Part shown: one piece after another, positions 1 to 8,081 of the stretch
Numbering within the stretch: position 1 is the first letter of the stretch
Layout of the letters: every line of letters starts with the position of its first letter
Source: CAYUNE01 sp964446115
Lineage (GTDB): Bacteria > Desulfobacterota > Desulfobulbia > Desulfobulbales > Desulfobulbaceae
Assembly: GCA_964446115.1 (NCBI GenBank)
Contig: CAYUNE010000034.1
Location: forward strand, 1 to 64,000
Length of the DNA stretch: 64,000 bases
Direction of reading: 5' to 3'
Program-made: the position numbers and the translations under genes
The notes under the pieces: generated by a model
Told to the model about the DNA's origin: nothing
The model's input: the letters and a program-made list of their open reading frames with translations, nothing else
Database searches by the model: none

Positions 1-205
1 GTTCCTTGTCCAGATCATCGAGAAGAATATTGGCAAGCAGCGGTGAGAGCGGCCCTCCCTGGGGGACCCCCATTGCTGTTGCCTCCAGGCGGCCGTTGAC
101 CATCACTCCGGCCCTGAGGTATTTACCGATAAGACGCAAAAGTTTGAGAAGGTATTGAGATCCTTCCCGGTTTTCAGATCCAGGACATTGAAATGAAACG
201 GGGAT
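1..205 (-). pseudogene. Group II intron-type reverse transcriptase fragment (5'-truncated; 3' end outside window)
   Basis: The minus-strand frame reads KLLRLIGKYLRAGVMVNG, then GVPQGGPLSPLLANILLDDL. This is the conserved RT block just before the catalytic YADD motif in group II intron maturases (LtrA family). The frame is closed by a TAA at 206-208 and no start codon precedes the conserved block, so roughly the first 150 residues expected of the family are missing. Homology fades near position 150, which places a breakpoint between there and 205. The catalytic half and any domain V lie beyond base 1. It may belong to a degraded intron beside cas6. An RT-Cas1 fusion is less likely, because the sequence resembles the intron class and not the CRISPR-associated class. 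The family call is firm; the pseudogene call rests on the missing N-terminus. Confidence 0.8.
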
Positions 206-368
206 TTATGTGGGGGAGGCCCGCTGGTAACGAGATGAAGATATCAGCGGGGGGCGGGAAGAACTCTGCATGGTGGGGCATTGCCCGCCATCCATTATTC
301 GCGGGTCATGCGCCAGGGGCTCATATTTGTTGCGGACCAGACAGGCAGGAATCGGAGCCGTTAAACTT

Positions 369-1313
369 TCACGCGGCTCTTGCCACCGCTGCCAGTTTAT
401 ACCTTCCAAAACCCTTGCCGGCCTGCTTGCCCACGTTGAGCCATTGGCCCAGGTAGATCCAGGGCCAAAGATCTTCCTTGCCGCGCAGATCAAGGAGGAA
501 GCTGCCCCGGACCGCGGAAAATCTCTTTTTGTTGCCGTGATAGCTGTATCCCGGATAAATATCAAGATCGGCGGCCGGGATGTCCGGTTTTTCAGCCAAT
601 GACCGCAGGTGTTTAAAGTCAGCCTCGGCCGGTGCGCCGGTATATGGTTCGTGCAGCGAAGAGCACCGGCGGATGATCTGCATGAGCAGTTTTGTGACGT
701 CGAAACCATCTTCGACATTTGTAGTGGAGGGCAGCAGGTAGTAGCTCCGAAAGGAAAAGCGGACCAGGGACGGGGCCTGCGGAATCAGGGGGACCGCCGG
801 AGCACCAGCGGCAACGATCTGCTGATTGGTCATGATCAGCCTGTCAGGAGAGGCCGGGCCGGTCTGAATGACCTCGCGCAGGCCGAACTTCGACCTTTTT
901 TTCCCAAATCCCAGCATTCCGGCCCGCACCATGGCCCGTATAACTACAGGCAGCCGGTCGTTCGCCGAGCCGATGAGGATGAGGGTTACAGAGAAGACCG
1001 ATCCCACCGGAACCTTGACGGGATAGTCCCGGACCCGGCAACGAAAAACATGCGGGTTGGGAATGTTTTTCATTTTTTTCGTGATTCCGGCTTTTTCCGG
1101 CGGAGAATTGAGACCGGCGGTGAGATAGGAAAAATCGCATTGATGGCGAAGCATGCAGGAATCACACAACTGGCTGTCGGCTATGCACGATAGCTGCCTG
1201 AGGGCCAGGCCGAAAACACTGCGCCACTGGGGTGCGGCAAAGGCAGGAATGGTGACGGGATCGATTGCCTGGAAAAAAAACGTATATGCAGCCAGCGGGA
1301 GTTGAATCTGCAT
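369..1313 (-). CDS. cas6: CRISPR precrRNA-processing endoribonuclease Cas6 (RAMP), orphan
   Basis: This 314-residue protein should cut CRISPR repeat RNA to release crRNAs. The N-terminal half has the cysteine-containing segment found in one Cas6 group (CIADSQLCDSCMLRHQCDF, about residues 43-61), then NIPNPHVFRCRV and a ferredoxin-like strand with PVGSVFSVTLILIG. The C-terminus carries the RAMP glycine-rich signature as LGQWLNVGKQAGKGFGRYKL. Length is typical for this Cas6 type. The ATG at 1313 opens the recognisable domain; no strong ribosome-binding site is visible. A promoter lies just upstream at 1359-1388. No other cas gene and no repeat array is present here, so its partners are either beyond the left edge or elsewhere. 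Downstream lies only a broken group II intron RT, which may have damaged the locus. Confidence 0.85.
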   Translation of the reverse strand: MQIQLPLAAYTFFFQAIDPVTIPAFAAPQWRSVFGLALRQLSCIADSQLCDSCMLRHQCDFSYLTAGLNSPPEKAGITKKMKNIPNPHVFRCRVRDYPVKVPVGSVFSVTLILIGSANDRLPVVIRAMVRAGMLGFGKKRSKFGLREVIQTGPASPDRLIMTNQQIVAAGAPAVPLIPQAPSLVRFSFRSYYLLPSTTNVEDGFDVTKLLMQIIRRCSSLHEPYTGAPAEADFKHLRSLAEKPDIPAADLDIYPGYSYHGNKKRFSAVRGSFLLDLRGKEDLWPWIYLGQWLNVGKQAGKGFGRYKLAAVARAA

Positions 1314-1358
1314 CTGATGGGCGGGAATGCTTTTTTCTGAATAATCAATAATAATTTT

Positions 1359-1388
1359 ATTATAGGATAATTAAACGTAAACAATCAA
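1359..1388 (-). promoter_or_regulatory. Sigma70-type promoter for cas6
   Basis: On the minus strand TTGATT (1388-1383) and TATAAT (1364-1359) are separated by 18 bases in a very AT-rich stretch. Transcription would start about 40 bases before the cas6 ATG, giving the gene its own promoter independent of the upstream nucleotidyltransferase. Confidence 0.6.
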
Positions 1389-1419
1389 CTTGTTTATTGA
1401 ATTCCGTAAGTTCCGGGCG

Positions 1420-2916
1420 TCACGACCGGCTTGGTCCGCCATCGTTTTTCTGTTTGAGTAGTTTTTCGAGCAGGTGCAGGGCCTGTTGACGGGTGGTGAT
1501 TTTCTTTTCCAGCCGGGCCTCTTCAACGCTCTGCAGCAGCCTGCGGAAGTGCGGGCCCGGGGTAAGGCCGAAAATATCGATGAGATCCCGGCCGCTGACC
1601 AGCGGCGGGGCCTGCAACGCCGGTTCCACGTGGGAGGCGCGCACCTCCTCCACTTCCCGGAAAAGGGAGACGATCTCCTCTTCCACGGCCTCGGGCCGGG
1701 CCTCGCCCAGACCGGCCAGGGCATCGGCCATACTGAGCAGAAAGAGGCCGGGCAGCTCGTCGCCGATGGTACGGGCGATTTTGATCCGCGCCTTGAGCGA
1801 GAGTTTTCCCTGCCGCCGGACATTGTTGAGATGGAAGGGCCACATGTGATGGGCGATGAGCGCGGCCACCGCCCGCCGGTCATCGCCGCTCATCTTCAGC
1901 CGCCGGGCAATCTCTTCAAAGAGTCGCGCTCCCTCCCGGTCATGATTGTAGAAGGTGATACGATTACCCTTGTCCTCGTTGATGCCGTAGGTTACGGGTT
2001 TACCGAGATCGTGCAGCAGGGCCGCCCATTTCAGTCGCACCCGGCGCCGTCCTTTCTCCAGCCAGGTGCCGATCAGCTTGCCGTGCTCCCCGAAATAGCT
2101 TTCCGGCCCGGCGATGATGCGCTCCATATTGTCAAGCGCTGCAAGGGAATGGGCAAAGACGTCAAGATGATGGCTGGCGGGCTGCGCCATGCCCACGCCG
2201 GCACGCAGCTCCGGGATGATGCTCCAGAGCAGCCCGGTCCCGGCCATGGCCGCGAATGCCGCGTGGGCCCGTTGTGACCGCATGATGAGGTCAAGCTCGT
2301 GGCTGATGCGTTCCGGGGCCGAGCGCGCCAAAAGGTCCGCCCGGCTGCTCACCATTGCCGCTGTTTTCTCCTCGACCGTCCAGGAAAAGCAGGCGGCAAA
2401 GCGGTACACCCGCACCATGCGCAGGGGATCGCTGCGGAAGGCGTGGCGCGAGGTCATGCGGATCAACCCATCGGCAAGATCGGCAGCACCGCCCACGGGG
2501 TCGATGAGCGGCAGATCCTCCTCACCGGTACCGAAAAGGTTATCCAGGCAAAGGGCCATGCTGTTGATGGTGATATCCCGTTTTTTCAGTTCCTGTTCGA
2601 TGGTGCGCGCCCCTTCCCGGAAGGAAGAAAAGTCGATATCAAGTCCCCGGTGAACCAGGCGCGCCGCGTCTTCATCACGTCCCAGGGGCACCAGAGTGCC
2701 TCCCGCCTCCTGCTGCAGGTCGGCGGCCCAGGCAGCGGCGTCCCGCCCGACGGTGAGATCGAGATCCACGGCTGTCCGTTGCAGAAGCAGATCCCGCACC
2801 GATCCGCCGGTGAGATAAAGGGACGACTGCCGGCGATGGTGGATCCGGGCCAACCCCTCCAGAACCGCCGGCGGAAAGAGCATCCGTACCCGCCGTATTT
2901 CAACCGTTTCAGCCAT
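1420..2916 (-). CDS. CCA tRNA nucleotidyltransferase / poly(A) polymerase family protein with HD domain
   Basis: This class II nucleotidyltransferase probably adds or repairs the CCA end of tRNAs. The N-terminal head shows LTGGSVRDLLL followed by VDLDLTVG, the family's GG and DxD metal-binding motifs, at about residues 35-55. A later basic block, DPLRMVRVYRFAACF, belongs to the neck. An HD phosphohydrolase domain follows (WAALLHDLGKPVTY, then the metal-binding pair in ALIAHHMWPFHL). The start at 2916 is chosen because GGGAGG lies 7 bases upstream; an in-frame ATG ten codons earlier lacks this. The protein is 498 residues, long for the family because of the HD domain. A poly(A) polymerase role cannot be excluded from sequence alone. 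Confidence 0.88.
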   Translation of the reverse strand: MAETVEIRRVRMLFPPAVLEGLARIHHRRQSSLYLTGGSVRDLLLQRTAVDLDLTVGRDAAAWAADLQQEAGGTLVPLGRDEDAARLVHRGLDIDFSSFREGARTIEQELKKRDITINSMALCLDNLFGTGEEDLPLIDPVGGAADLADGLIRMTSRHAFRSDPLRMVRVYRFAACFSWTVEEKTAAMVSSRADLLARSAPERISHELDLIMRSQRAHAAFAAMAGTGLLWSIIPELRAGVGMAQPASHHLDVFAHSLAALDNMERIIAGPESYFGEHGKLIGTWLEKGRRRVRLKWAALLHDLGKPVTYGINEDKGNRITFYNHDREGARLFEEIARRLKMSGDDRRAVAALIAHHMWPFHLNNVRRQGKLSLKARIKIARTIGDELPGLFLLSMADALAGLGEARPEAVEEEIVSLFREVEEVRASHVEPALQAPPLVSGRDLIDIFGLTPGPHFRRLLQSVEEARLEKKITTRQQALHLLEKLLKQKNDGGPSRS

Positions 2917-2955
2917 CAATAACCTCCCGCTTCCCCATCCGTTCAATATCCATCC

Positions 2956-2984
2956 TTGTCAAACTCCCATGAAAACCATACTAT
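2956..2984 (+). promoter_or_regulatory. Probable promoter for the thioredoxin-fold gene
   Basis: TTGTCA (2956-2961) and TACTAT (2979-2984) are 17 bases apart in the divergent gap after the nucleotidyltransferase gene. The position supports the ATG at 3034 over an upstream in-frame TTG that would fall inside the promoter. Confidence 0.45.
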
Positions 2985-3033
2985 ACTCACAAGGACAAAG
3001 AGGAACACCGGAAAACCACCGCAGGAAAAAATT

Positions 3034-3519
3034 ATGGATATCGCCGCTTCCAGAACCATCCGCATCGGTGCCGCCCACATCGGCCTGGTGGGTCTCGACA
3101 TGGCGCTGAACCGGGCTGCTGCCGAAAACATGGACGAAAGTTGTGCCGTCGACTTTCTCTATGCTAAAATAAAGGCTGGAAACTACATCCCCCCCGGCAT
3201 GGAACAGGAGTACCGCCGGGCCCTGCGGCGGGAATATCGTCGCCACCTGCGGCCGGAGAAATCGACCGGCAACACCATGGTCATCCGCATCTTCGGTACC
3301 GGCTGTCTTTCCTGCAACGGCCTGCAAAGCCTGGTGATCGATGTGCTGGACCGCCGTCACATCGCCGCTGATATCGAGCAGATACACGATGCCGACGAGA
3401 TCGGCCGCCACGGTATCGTCATGACTCCGGCGCTGATGATCAACGGCGAGGTCAAGTCCGCGGGCCTGTTGCCCACCCCGGTCCAGGTGGAACAGTGGAT
3501 CATCGAGGCCGATCAATAG
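3034..3519 (+). CDS. Thioredoxin-fold redox-active disulfide protein with N-terminal helical domain
   Basis: This 161-residue protein has two parts. Residues 1-75 form a helical region beginning with TIRIGAAHIGLVGLDMAL and containing a charged RRALRREYRRHL helix. Residues 80-161 form a small thioredoxin-like domain with FGTGCLSCNGL, a CxxC disulfide centre, and the cis-proline segment VMTPALMINGEVKSAG. The second part resembles the redox-active disulfide protein 2 / MTH895 group. The N-terminal region is not recognised as any named domain. The ATG at 3034 follows GCAGGAAA and leaves the whole conserved region intact. It is divergent from the tRNA nucleotidyltransferase. A disulfide reductase role is likely, but the partner is unknown. 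Confidence 0.75.
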   Translation: MDIAASRTIRIGAAHIGLVGLDMALNRAAAENMDESCAVDFLYAKIKAGNYIPPGMEQEYRRALRREYRRHLRPEKSTGNTMVIRIFGTGCLSCNGLQSLVIDVLDRRHIAADIEQIHDADEIGRHGIVMTPALMINGEVKSAGLLPTPVQVEQWIIEADQ

Positions 3520-3567
3520 AGTCCCGGCCATCCAGACAAATAATCGAAAAAGGTACTGATTCCTCCC

Positions 3568-4971
3568 GTGCTCAATGTTGTCAGAATCGCCCTGTTTCTC
3601 CTCTGGGCCAACTTTCTCCCCGCCCTGACGAAAATTCTCCTCCGGCGCCGTTTCAACCGCACCCTGGACAACGGACTCAAGTGGTTCGACGACCGTCCCG
3701 TCTTCGGCTCCCACAAGACGATCCGCGGCATTGTCGCCAGCCTCGTCGGCTCCACCGCGGTTTTTCCGCTGCTGGGCGTCTCCTGGCAGACAGCCATGAT
3801 CGCCGCCCTGCTCGCCATGGTGGGCGACCTGAGCACCAGTTTCATCAAACGCCGCCTCGCCCTCCACAGCGGGGAGGATATCTGGGTACTGGATCACTTC
3901 CTGGAATCCCTGTTTCCCGTTCTTTACCTGCGTCCCTTTTTCCAGCTCTCCTGGGCCCAGGTAACCGGGGTGCTGGTGCTCTTCATCATCATGGCCTATC
4001 ACGGTTCCAGATTCTGGAAGTTCATCCTCTTCCGGCCGCCGCTGAAATCCTATCCGCGCACCATCCGTTCGTCGGTGCGGCTGCGGGAATGGCGCTCGTG
4101 TCATAAACCTCGCTCCCGCATCCATGCCCTCTGCAATCTGAGCACCTTTCTCTCGGATCAGGTGGCCCTGACCATTGCCTTCAAGGCTTGCGGCCTGCAC
4201 AGCAAGGGAATCCGGAATACCCTTGACGTCATGGTGGAGGAGAAGACTTTCCACTTCCCCACCCTGCCGCCCGGATTCGACGACTTCCGCATCCTGCTGC
4301 TCACCGACCTGCATCTGGACGGACTGCCCCAGCTCACCGACGGCATCATCGACAAGATCAAGGACCTGGAATATGATCTCTGTCTCGTCGGCGGCGACAT
4401 CCGCATGAAAACCTACGGCTCCATGGAACCTTGCATGACCCAGCTCCGCCGTCTGCTCTCCCATATCAACACCGACCATCCCATTCTCGGGGTTCTCGGC
4501 AACCATGACTGTATTGAAATGACTCCGGATTTCGAGGAGGCGGGGATGCTGATGCTGATCAACGACTCCTGGCGTATCAACCACAACGGCTCGGAGATCT
4601 GGATCGTCGGGGTTGACGATCCCCATTACTACCGGGTCCATGACGCCCGCCGCGCCTACCGGGAAGTGCCGCCCAACCGGTTCACCATTTTCCTGGCCCA
4701 TTCTCCGGAGGCCTACAGGGAGGCGGCCTTTTACAATGCCGCGCTCTACCTCTGCGGCCACACCCACGGCGGCCAGATGTGCCTGCCCACCGGCAAACCG
4801 CTGCTCACCAACAGCCGCGCCCCGCGCTACACCGCGGTGGGACGCTGGTCATACGAGGGCATGACCGGCTATACCTCCCGGGGGGTCGGCGCTTCGAGCA
4901 TTCCCCTGCGCTTCAACTGTCCCGGCGAGATCGCCCTTCTCACCCTGCGCGGCGAAAATCCCGGACCGTAA
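3568..4971 (+). CDS. Fusion of a CarS-like CDP-alcohol synthase membrane domain with a metallophosphoesterase
   Basis: This 467-residue protein has two distinct halves. Residues 1 to about 170 are hydrophobic, with several membrane segments, and carry the CarS-like (CDP-archaeol synthase / DUF46) motifs DDRPVFGSHKTIRGI and GDLSTSFIKRRLAL. Residues 215-465 form a calcineurin-like phosphoesterase of the YaeI/LpxG type: LLLTDLHLDG, LVGGDI, LGNHD, LAHSPEAY and LCGHTHGGQ supply all metal-binding positions. The GTG at 3568 is the first start that includes the first membrane helix. The phosphoesterase half could hydrolyse a nucleotide-lipid pyrophosphate and the membrane half could activate a lipid with CTP. 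Both functions are inferred from family, and the substrate is unknown. The reading frame runs through the junction without interruption. Confidence 0.78.
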   Translation: MLNVVRIALFLLWANFLPALTKILLRRRFNRTLDNGLKWFDDRPVFGSHKTIRGIVASLVGSTAVFPLLGVSWQTAMIAALLAMVGDLSTSFIKRRLALHSGEDIWVLDHFLESLFPVLYLRPFFQLSWAQVTGVLVLFIIMAYHGSRFWKFILFRPPLKSYPRTIRSSVRLREWRSCHKPRSRIHALCNLSTFLSDQVALTIAFKACGLHSKGIRNTLDVMVEEKTFHFPTLPPGFDDFRILLLTDLHLDGLPQLTDGIIDKIKDLEYDLCLVGGDIRMKTYGSMEPCMTQLRRLLSHINTDHPILGVLGNHDCIEMTPDFEEAGMLMLINDSWRINHNGSEIWIVGVDDPHYYRVHDARRAYREVPPNRFTIFLAHSPEAYREAAFYNAALYLCGHTHGGQMCLPTGKPLLTNSRAPRYTAVGRWSYEGMTGYTSRGVGASSIPLRFNCPGEIALLTLRGENPGP

Positions 4972-5102
4972 CCCTCATCAACCGGCCCCTCCATTCTCCT
5001 TCAACGCTTTTTTGTAGAAGGATGAACAGATATGAGGTAGATTTTCGCCGTATCCAGACAGTACCCTTAAACCCGTCCGCTTCTTTGTCCTAACCCTATA
5101 CC

Positions 5103-5822
5103 TTGCCTGGTTTGCCTGCGCCCGAACTCCACATCACCTCGCTTTGCAAGAAGTATGGAGCATTCCATGCCCTCAGGGACGTCTCCCTGCAGGTTCACCG
5201 GGGCGAGATCCTCGGGCTCATCGGCCCCAACGGCGCCGGCAAGAGCACCCTCATGGAGTGCATCGCCGGTCTGTCGCCCATGGACGGCGGTGCCATCCGC
5301 TACCGGGGCCGCAGCCTGACCGATCATCGGCGAAAAAAGCACATCTGGTATCTGCCCGACACCCTCCGGCCCTTCGCCGACCAGCGGGTGGGCAGGACCC
5401 TGGCCTTTTTCCGCAATGTCCTGGGCAGCGGGGAGGAGATGTTCTCCTTTCTGCTGGATCACCTGGAGCTGCGGCCGGTGCTTGATGCAAGGTTCAACAC
5501 CCTTTCCAAGGGATACGCCCGCCGGGTGCTGCTGGCCCTTGCCCTGCTCTCGCCCCGGGACGTGGTGATGCTCGACGAACCCTTTGACGGTCTGGATCCG
5601 CGCCGGTGTCTTGCAGTCATGGCCTTGCTGCGGCAACAGGCCGGCAACCGGACCATGATCCTCTCCATTCATCAGCTTGCCGAGGCGGAGAAAATCTGCG
5701 ACCGTTTTCTGCTGTTGGGCCAGGGACGGGTCATCGGCCTGGGCAGCCTCGAAGAACTGCACGACCAGGCCGGACTCACGGCAACGGCATCCCTTGAGGA
5801 GGTGTTTCTTGGGCTCACCTGA
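5103..5822 (+). CDS. ABC transporter ATP-binding protein (NosF/GldA type)
   Basis: This 239-residue ATPase would drive the permease encoded immediately downstream. It has a full set of motifs: Walker A GPNGAGKST, a slightly altered signature LSKGYARR in place of LSGGQ, Walker B VVMLDEPFDGLD and the switch histidine in ILSIHQL. The best start is the TTG at 5103, since no ATG precedes the conserved ELHITSLCKKYGAF strand. Its last codons overlap the permease start by 14 bases, which suggests translational coupling. About 130 bases separate it from the upstream fusion gene, so it may begin a new transcription unit, though no convincing promoter is visible. Confidence 0.88.
   Translation: MPGLPAPELHITSLCKKYGAFHALRDVSLQVHRGEILGLIGPNGAGKSTLMECIAGLSPMDGGAIRYRGRSLTDHRRKKHIWYLPDTLRPFADQRVGRTLAFFRNVLGSGEEMFSFLLDHLELRPVLDARFNTLSKGYARRVLLALALLSPRDVVMLDEPFDGLDPRRCLAVMALLRQQAGNRTMILSIHQLAEAEKICDRFLLLGQGRVIGLGSLEELHDQAGLTATASLEEVFLGLT
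5796..5811 (+). promoter_or_regulatory. Ribosome-binding site fixing the TTG start of the ABC permease
   Basis: GAGGAGGT at 5796-5803 lies inside the 3' end of the ATPase gene, six bases before the TTG at 5809-5811. This selects the TTG over a nominal ATG at 5677, whose first 44 codons only repeat the ATPase gene in another frame. Confidence 0.75.
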
Positions 5823-7158
5823 TCGTTCCCCGCCGGTCATCCACCTGGGCCGTTTGCTGTTTTTCCAGGAAATTCGCGGCCTGCTGGTCTCTCCGTCCCT
5901 CTGGATCATGATGATCATCACCTCGCTGCTCATTGGCTACGGTTTTCAACAGGCCGTGACCCTCTTTTCCAGGGCCAGTGCCACAGCGCTTGCCTATCCG
6001 GACATGGCCGCAGGCATGGACCCCCTTTCCGGCGTCTTTGTTCCCACCTTCGGCGCCCTCTACCTGACCAGCACCCTGCTGCTGCCCTTTACGGCCATCC
6101 GGATCATCGGCCGCGACAAGCACAGCGGCGTGCTCAGGCTGCTTCTGCAACTGGACATCTCGCCCCTGCGGCTCTGCCTCATCAAGATGGGCGCCCTTTT
6201 TCTTACCGTTCTCATCGGCTATGGTTTATCCGCCCTGGGTGTCGTTGTCTGCTGGCGCCTCCTGGGCGGGACTCTCGTCTGGCCGGAACTTTTGGTCATG
6301 TTCTGCGGCCATGCGCTTTATGCACTCACCGTTGCCGCCATCGGTATGTGCGCCGCCGCGATCACCGACACCCTGCCCACCGCGGCCATGCTCTGTCTGG
6401 GGGTGACCCTGGGTTCCTGGGTGCTGGACTTTACCCTGGCATCCCGGGCCGCCGGTGCCGGTTACCTGGGCTCGCTTTCCCTCATCGGATTGCTGCGTCA
6501 CTTTGAAAACGGCCTGCTCTCCTCGCACTATCTGCTCAGCTTTGCGGCCCTGATTCTCTTCTTTTTTCTGCTCGCCGTGATCTGGCTGCATCCCGGGGTG
6601 AAGAGGTGCAAAAAAATTTACGGCTCGGCAGCCGCCCTGCTTTTCTGCGGCGCCATCATCGTGCCGGCCGCGCTCTTTCCCCTCCATGCGGACGTGACCG
6701 AAAACCGGCGCCACTCCTTTGATCCGGACATCACCCGCGCCCTGCGCTCCCTCTCCCATCCCCTTACCATCACCGTGCATCTCAGTCCCGAAGACAGCCG
6801 CCTCCACGATATCGAAAACGGGGTGCTGGCAAAATTACGTCGCACAGTGCCGAAATTAAAGGTAGTATATGCAGACAGCGGTTCGGGCGGGCTGTTCGAC
6901 GGCAGCGGCGATGAGCTGTATGGTCTTCTGGAATACGCCTATCAGGGCAAGACGGACCGCAGTTATTCCAGTTCCAGCCGTGAAATTCTCTCGATCATCT
7001 TTGCGCTGGCCGGGCTCCCGCTGGTGGAGGAAAGGCAATCCGGATATAGCGGCCATCCCCTGGTCGGTGATGGTGGTTACTGTCGTCTGCTGTTCTTCTG
7101 CTTCCTGCCGCTGGGCCTGCTGGTCGCCGGGATCATCTGTAGCCGCGGCAAACTTTGA
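5809..7158 (+). CDS. ABC transporter permease fused to a GldG-like extracytoplasmic domain
   Basis: This 449-residue membrane protein has about six N-terminal hydrophobic segments (residues 15-270), as in GldF/NosY permeases. A further helix (SAAALLFCGAIIVPAALFPL) leads to an extracytoplasmic region, about residues 300-405, starting VTENRRHSFDPDITRALRSL and PLTITVHLSPEDS. That region resembles the start of the GldG / ABC_transp_aux domain, which is usually carried by a separate protein. A last helix (LLFFCFLPLGLLVAGIICS) closes the chain. The TTG start overlaps the ATPase gene and has a strong ribosome-binding site. With the ATPase it should form an exporter. The neighbouring secreted glycosidase-like proteins suggest an envelope or polysaccharide substrate, which is inference. 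Confidence 0.8.
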   Translation: MGSPDRSPPVIHLGRLLFFQEIRGLLVSPSLWIMMIITSLLIGYGFQQAVTLFSRASATALAYPDMAAGMDPLSGVFVPTFGALYLTSTLLLPFTAIRIIGRDKHSGVLRLLLQLDISPLRLCLIKMGALFLTVLIGYGLSALGVVVCWRLLGGTLVWPELLVMFCGHALYALTVAAIGMCAAAITDTLPTAAMLCLGVTLGSWVLDFTLASRAAGAGYLGSLSLIGLLRHFENGLLSSHYLLSFAALILFFFLLAVIWLHPGVKRCKKIYGSAAALLFCGAIIVPAALFPLHADVTENRRHSFDPDITRALRSLSHPLTITVHLSPEDSRLHDIENGVLAKLRRTVPKLKVVYADSGSGGLFDGSGDELYGLLEYAYQGKTDRSYSSSSREILSIIFALAGLPLVEERQSGYSGHPLVGDGGYCRLLFFCFLPLGLLVAGIICSRGKL

Positions 7159-7195
7159 TCATCCAACTGTTTTCAACAACCTGGGAGATTTTTTC

Positions 7196-8032
7196 ATGAA
7201 CAGGAAAACCATTCTCGCATGTCTCGTCTCCGGCCTCCTGGCCCTCACCGTTTTCGGCGGCTACCGGTACCGGCAGCCGTCGCCGCCGTCTCCGGAACAT
7301 CCGGAATACCTGCCGATGCCCACATCCCTACGCCTTTCCCTCATCACCCCGGCCATGGCCGGCGAGACCAGGGAAAAAACAGCAACCACCCGGGAGATCC
7401 TCTTTGACTTTTCCGGCGAAACCATAGGCTCCCAGCCAACCACCTTCAGCGCCGCGGTGGGCAACTGGATCATCGGCAAGGACGGCGACAACACGGTCTT
7501 GGTGGTGGATGGCCGCAAGTGGAAACGGGGAATCACCTCCGCCGGCCTGGCCGACAAGGCCCGGGCCCTCTACGGTGAGCGCTATGCCGAGTTCCTCGAC
7601 AACGTCACGGCCTACGCCTATTTTCCCTTTGTGGTTGCCAACGGGGTGGAAAACTTCACCAACGGCGAGATCAGGGTGCGCTTCAAGGCCATTGCCGGCC
7701 GCATCGACCAGGGCGCCGGCATCCTCTTCGACCTCAAGCCCAACGGCGACTACTACACGGTACGCGCCAATCCGCTGGAGAACAACCTGGTTCTCTGGCG
7801 CATGAAAAAGGGCAGGAGAAGCTCGGTGTCCTGGGTGCGCAACGTCGAAACTCCCAGCCGCACCTGGCATGAACTCAAGGTAACGGTGAAGGATAATCTG
7901 GTCAGGGGGTACCTCAACGGCAAGCAATACCTGGCCCATCGTCTGCCGGCCAAGGTCACCGGCAAGGTCGGCCTCTGGACCAAGGCCGACAGCGTCGTCT
8001 ACTTCGACGACTACCGGGTCATTCCCCGCTGA
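7196..8032 (+). CDS. Secreted lectin-like (concanavalin A-fold, DUF1080-like) protein
   Basis: This 278-residue protein has an N-terminal membrane anchor or signal peptide (MNRKTILACLVSGLLALTVF). Its body ends in a jelly-roll pattern typical of DUF1080/LamG domains: GEIRVRFKAIAGRIDQGAGI, then NGDYYTVRANPLENNLVLWR, LKVTVKDNLVRGYLNGKQYL and GKVGLWTKADSVVYFDDYRV. Such domains usually bind or act on carbohydrate. No catalytic residues are assigned. The ATG at 7196 follows a CTGGGAG element. It starts 37 bases after the ABC permease and is followed 49 bases later by the glycosidase-like gene, so the four genes probably form one unit. It should be anchored in the membrane facing the periplasm, or exported. 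Confidence 0.7.
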   Translation: MNRKTILACLVSGLLALTVFGGYRYRQPSPPSPEHPEYLPMPTSLRLSLITPAMAGETREKTATTREILFDFSGETIGSQPTTFSAAVGNWIIGKDGDNTVLVVDGRKWKRGITSAGLADKARALYGERYAEFLDNVTAYAYFPFVVANGVENFTNGEIRVRFKAIAGRIDQGAGILFDLKPNGDYYTVRANPLENNLVLWRMKKGRRSSVSWVRNVETPSRTWHELKVTVKDNLVRGYLNGKQYLAHRLPAKVTGKVGLWTKADSVVYFDDYRVIPR

Positions 8033-8081
8033 GCCCCTGCCCCGGATTACGGATTCCACCCTCCGGGTGAGAAAAAACAAC

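Noticed and set aside
1..205. RT-Cas1 fusion fragment
   Set aside because: The motif GVPQGGPLSPLLANILLDDL is of the group II intron maturase class, and no Cas1 sequence is seen.
1..1400. CRISPR array near cas6
   Set aside because: No regularly spaced direct repeats of 25-40 bases are present in the window.
2959..4767. 602-codon open frame on minus
   Set aside because: It lies opposite the thioredoxin-fold and CarS-phosphoesterase genes, whose motifs are clear; its own translation has no recognisable motif.
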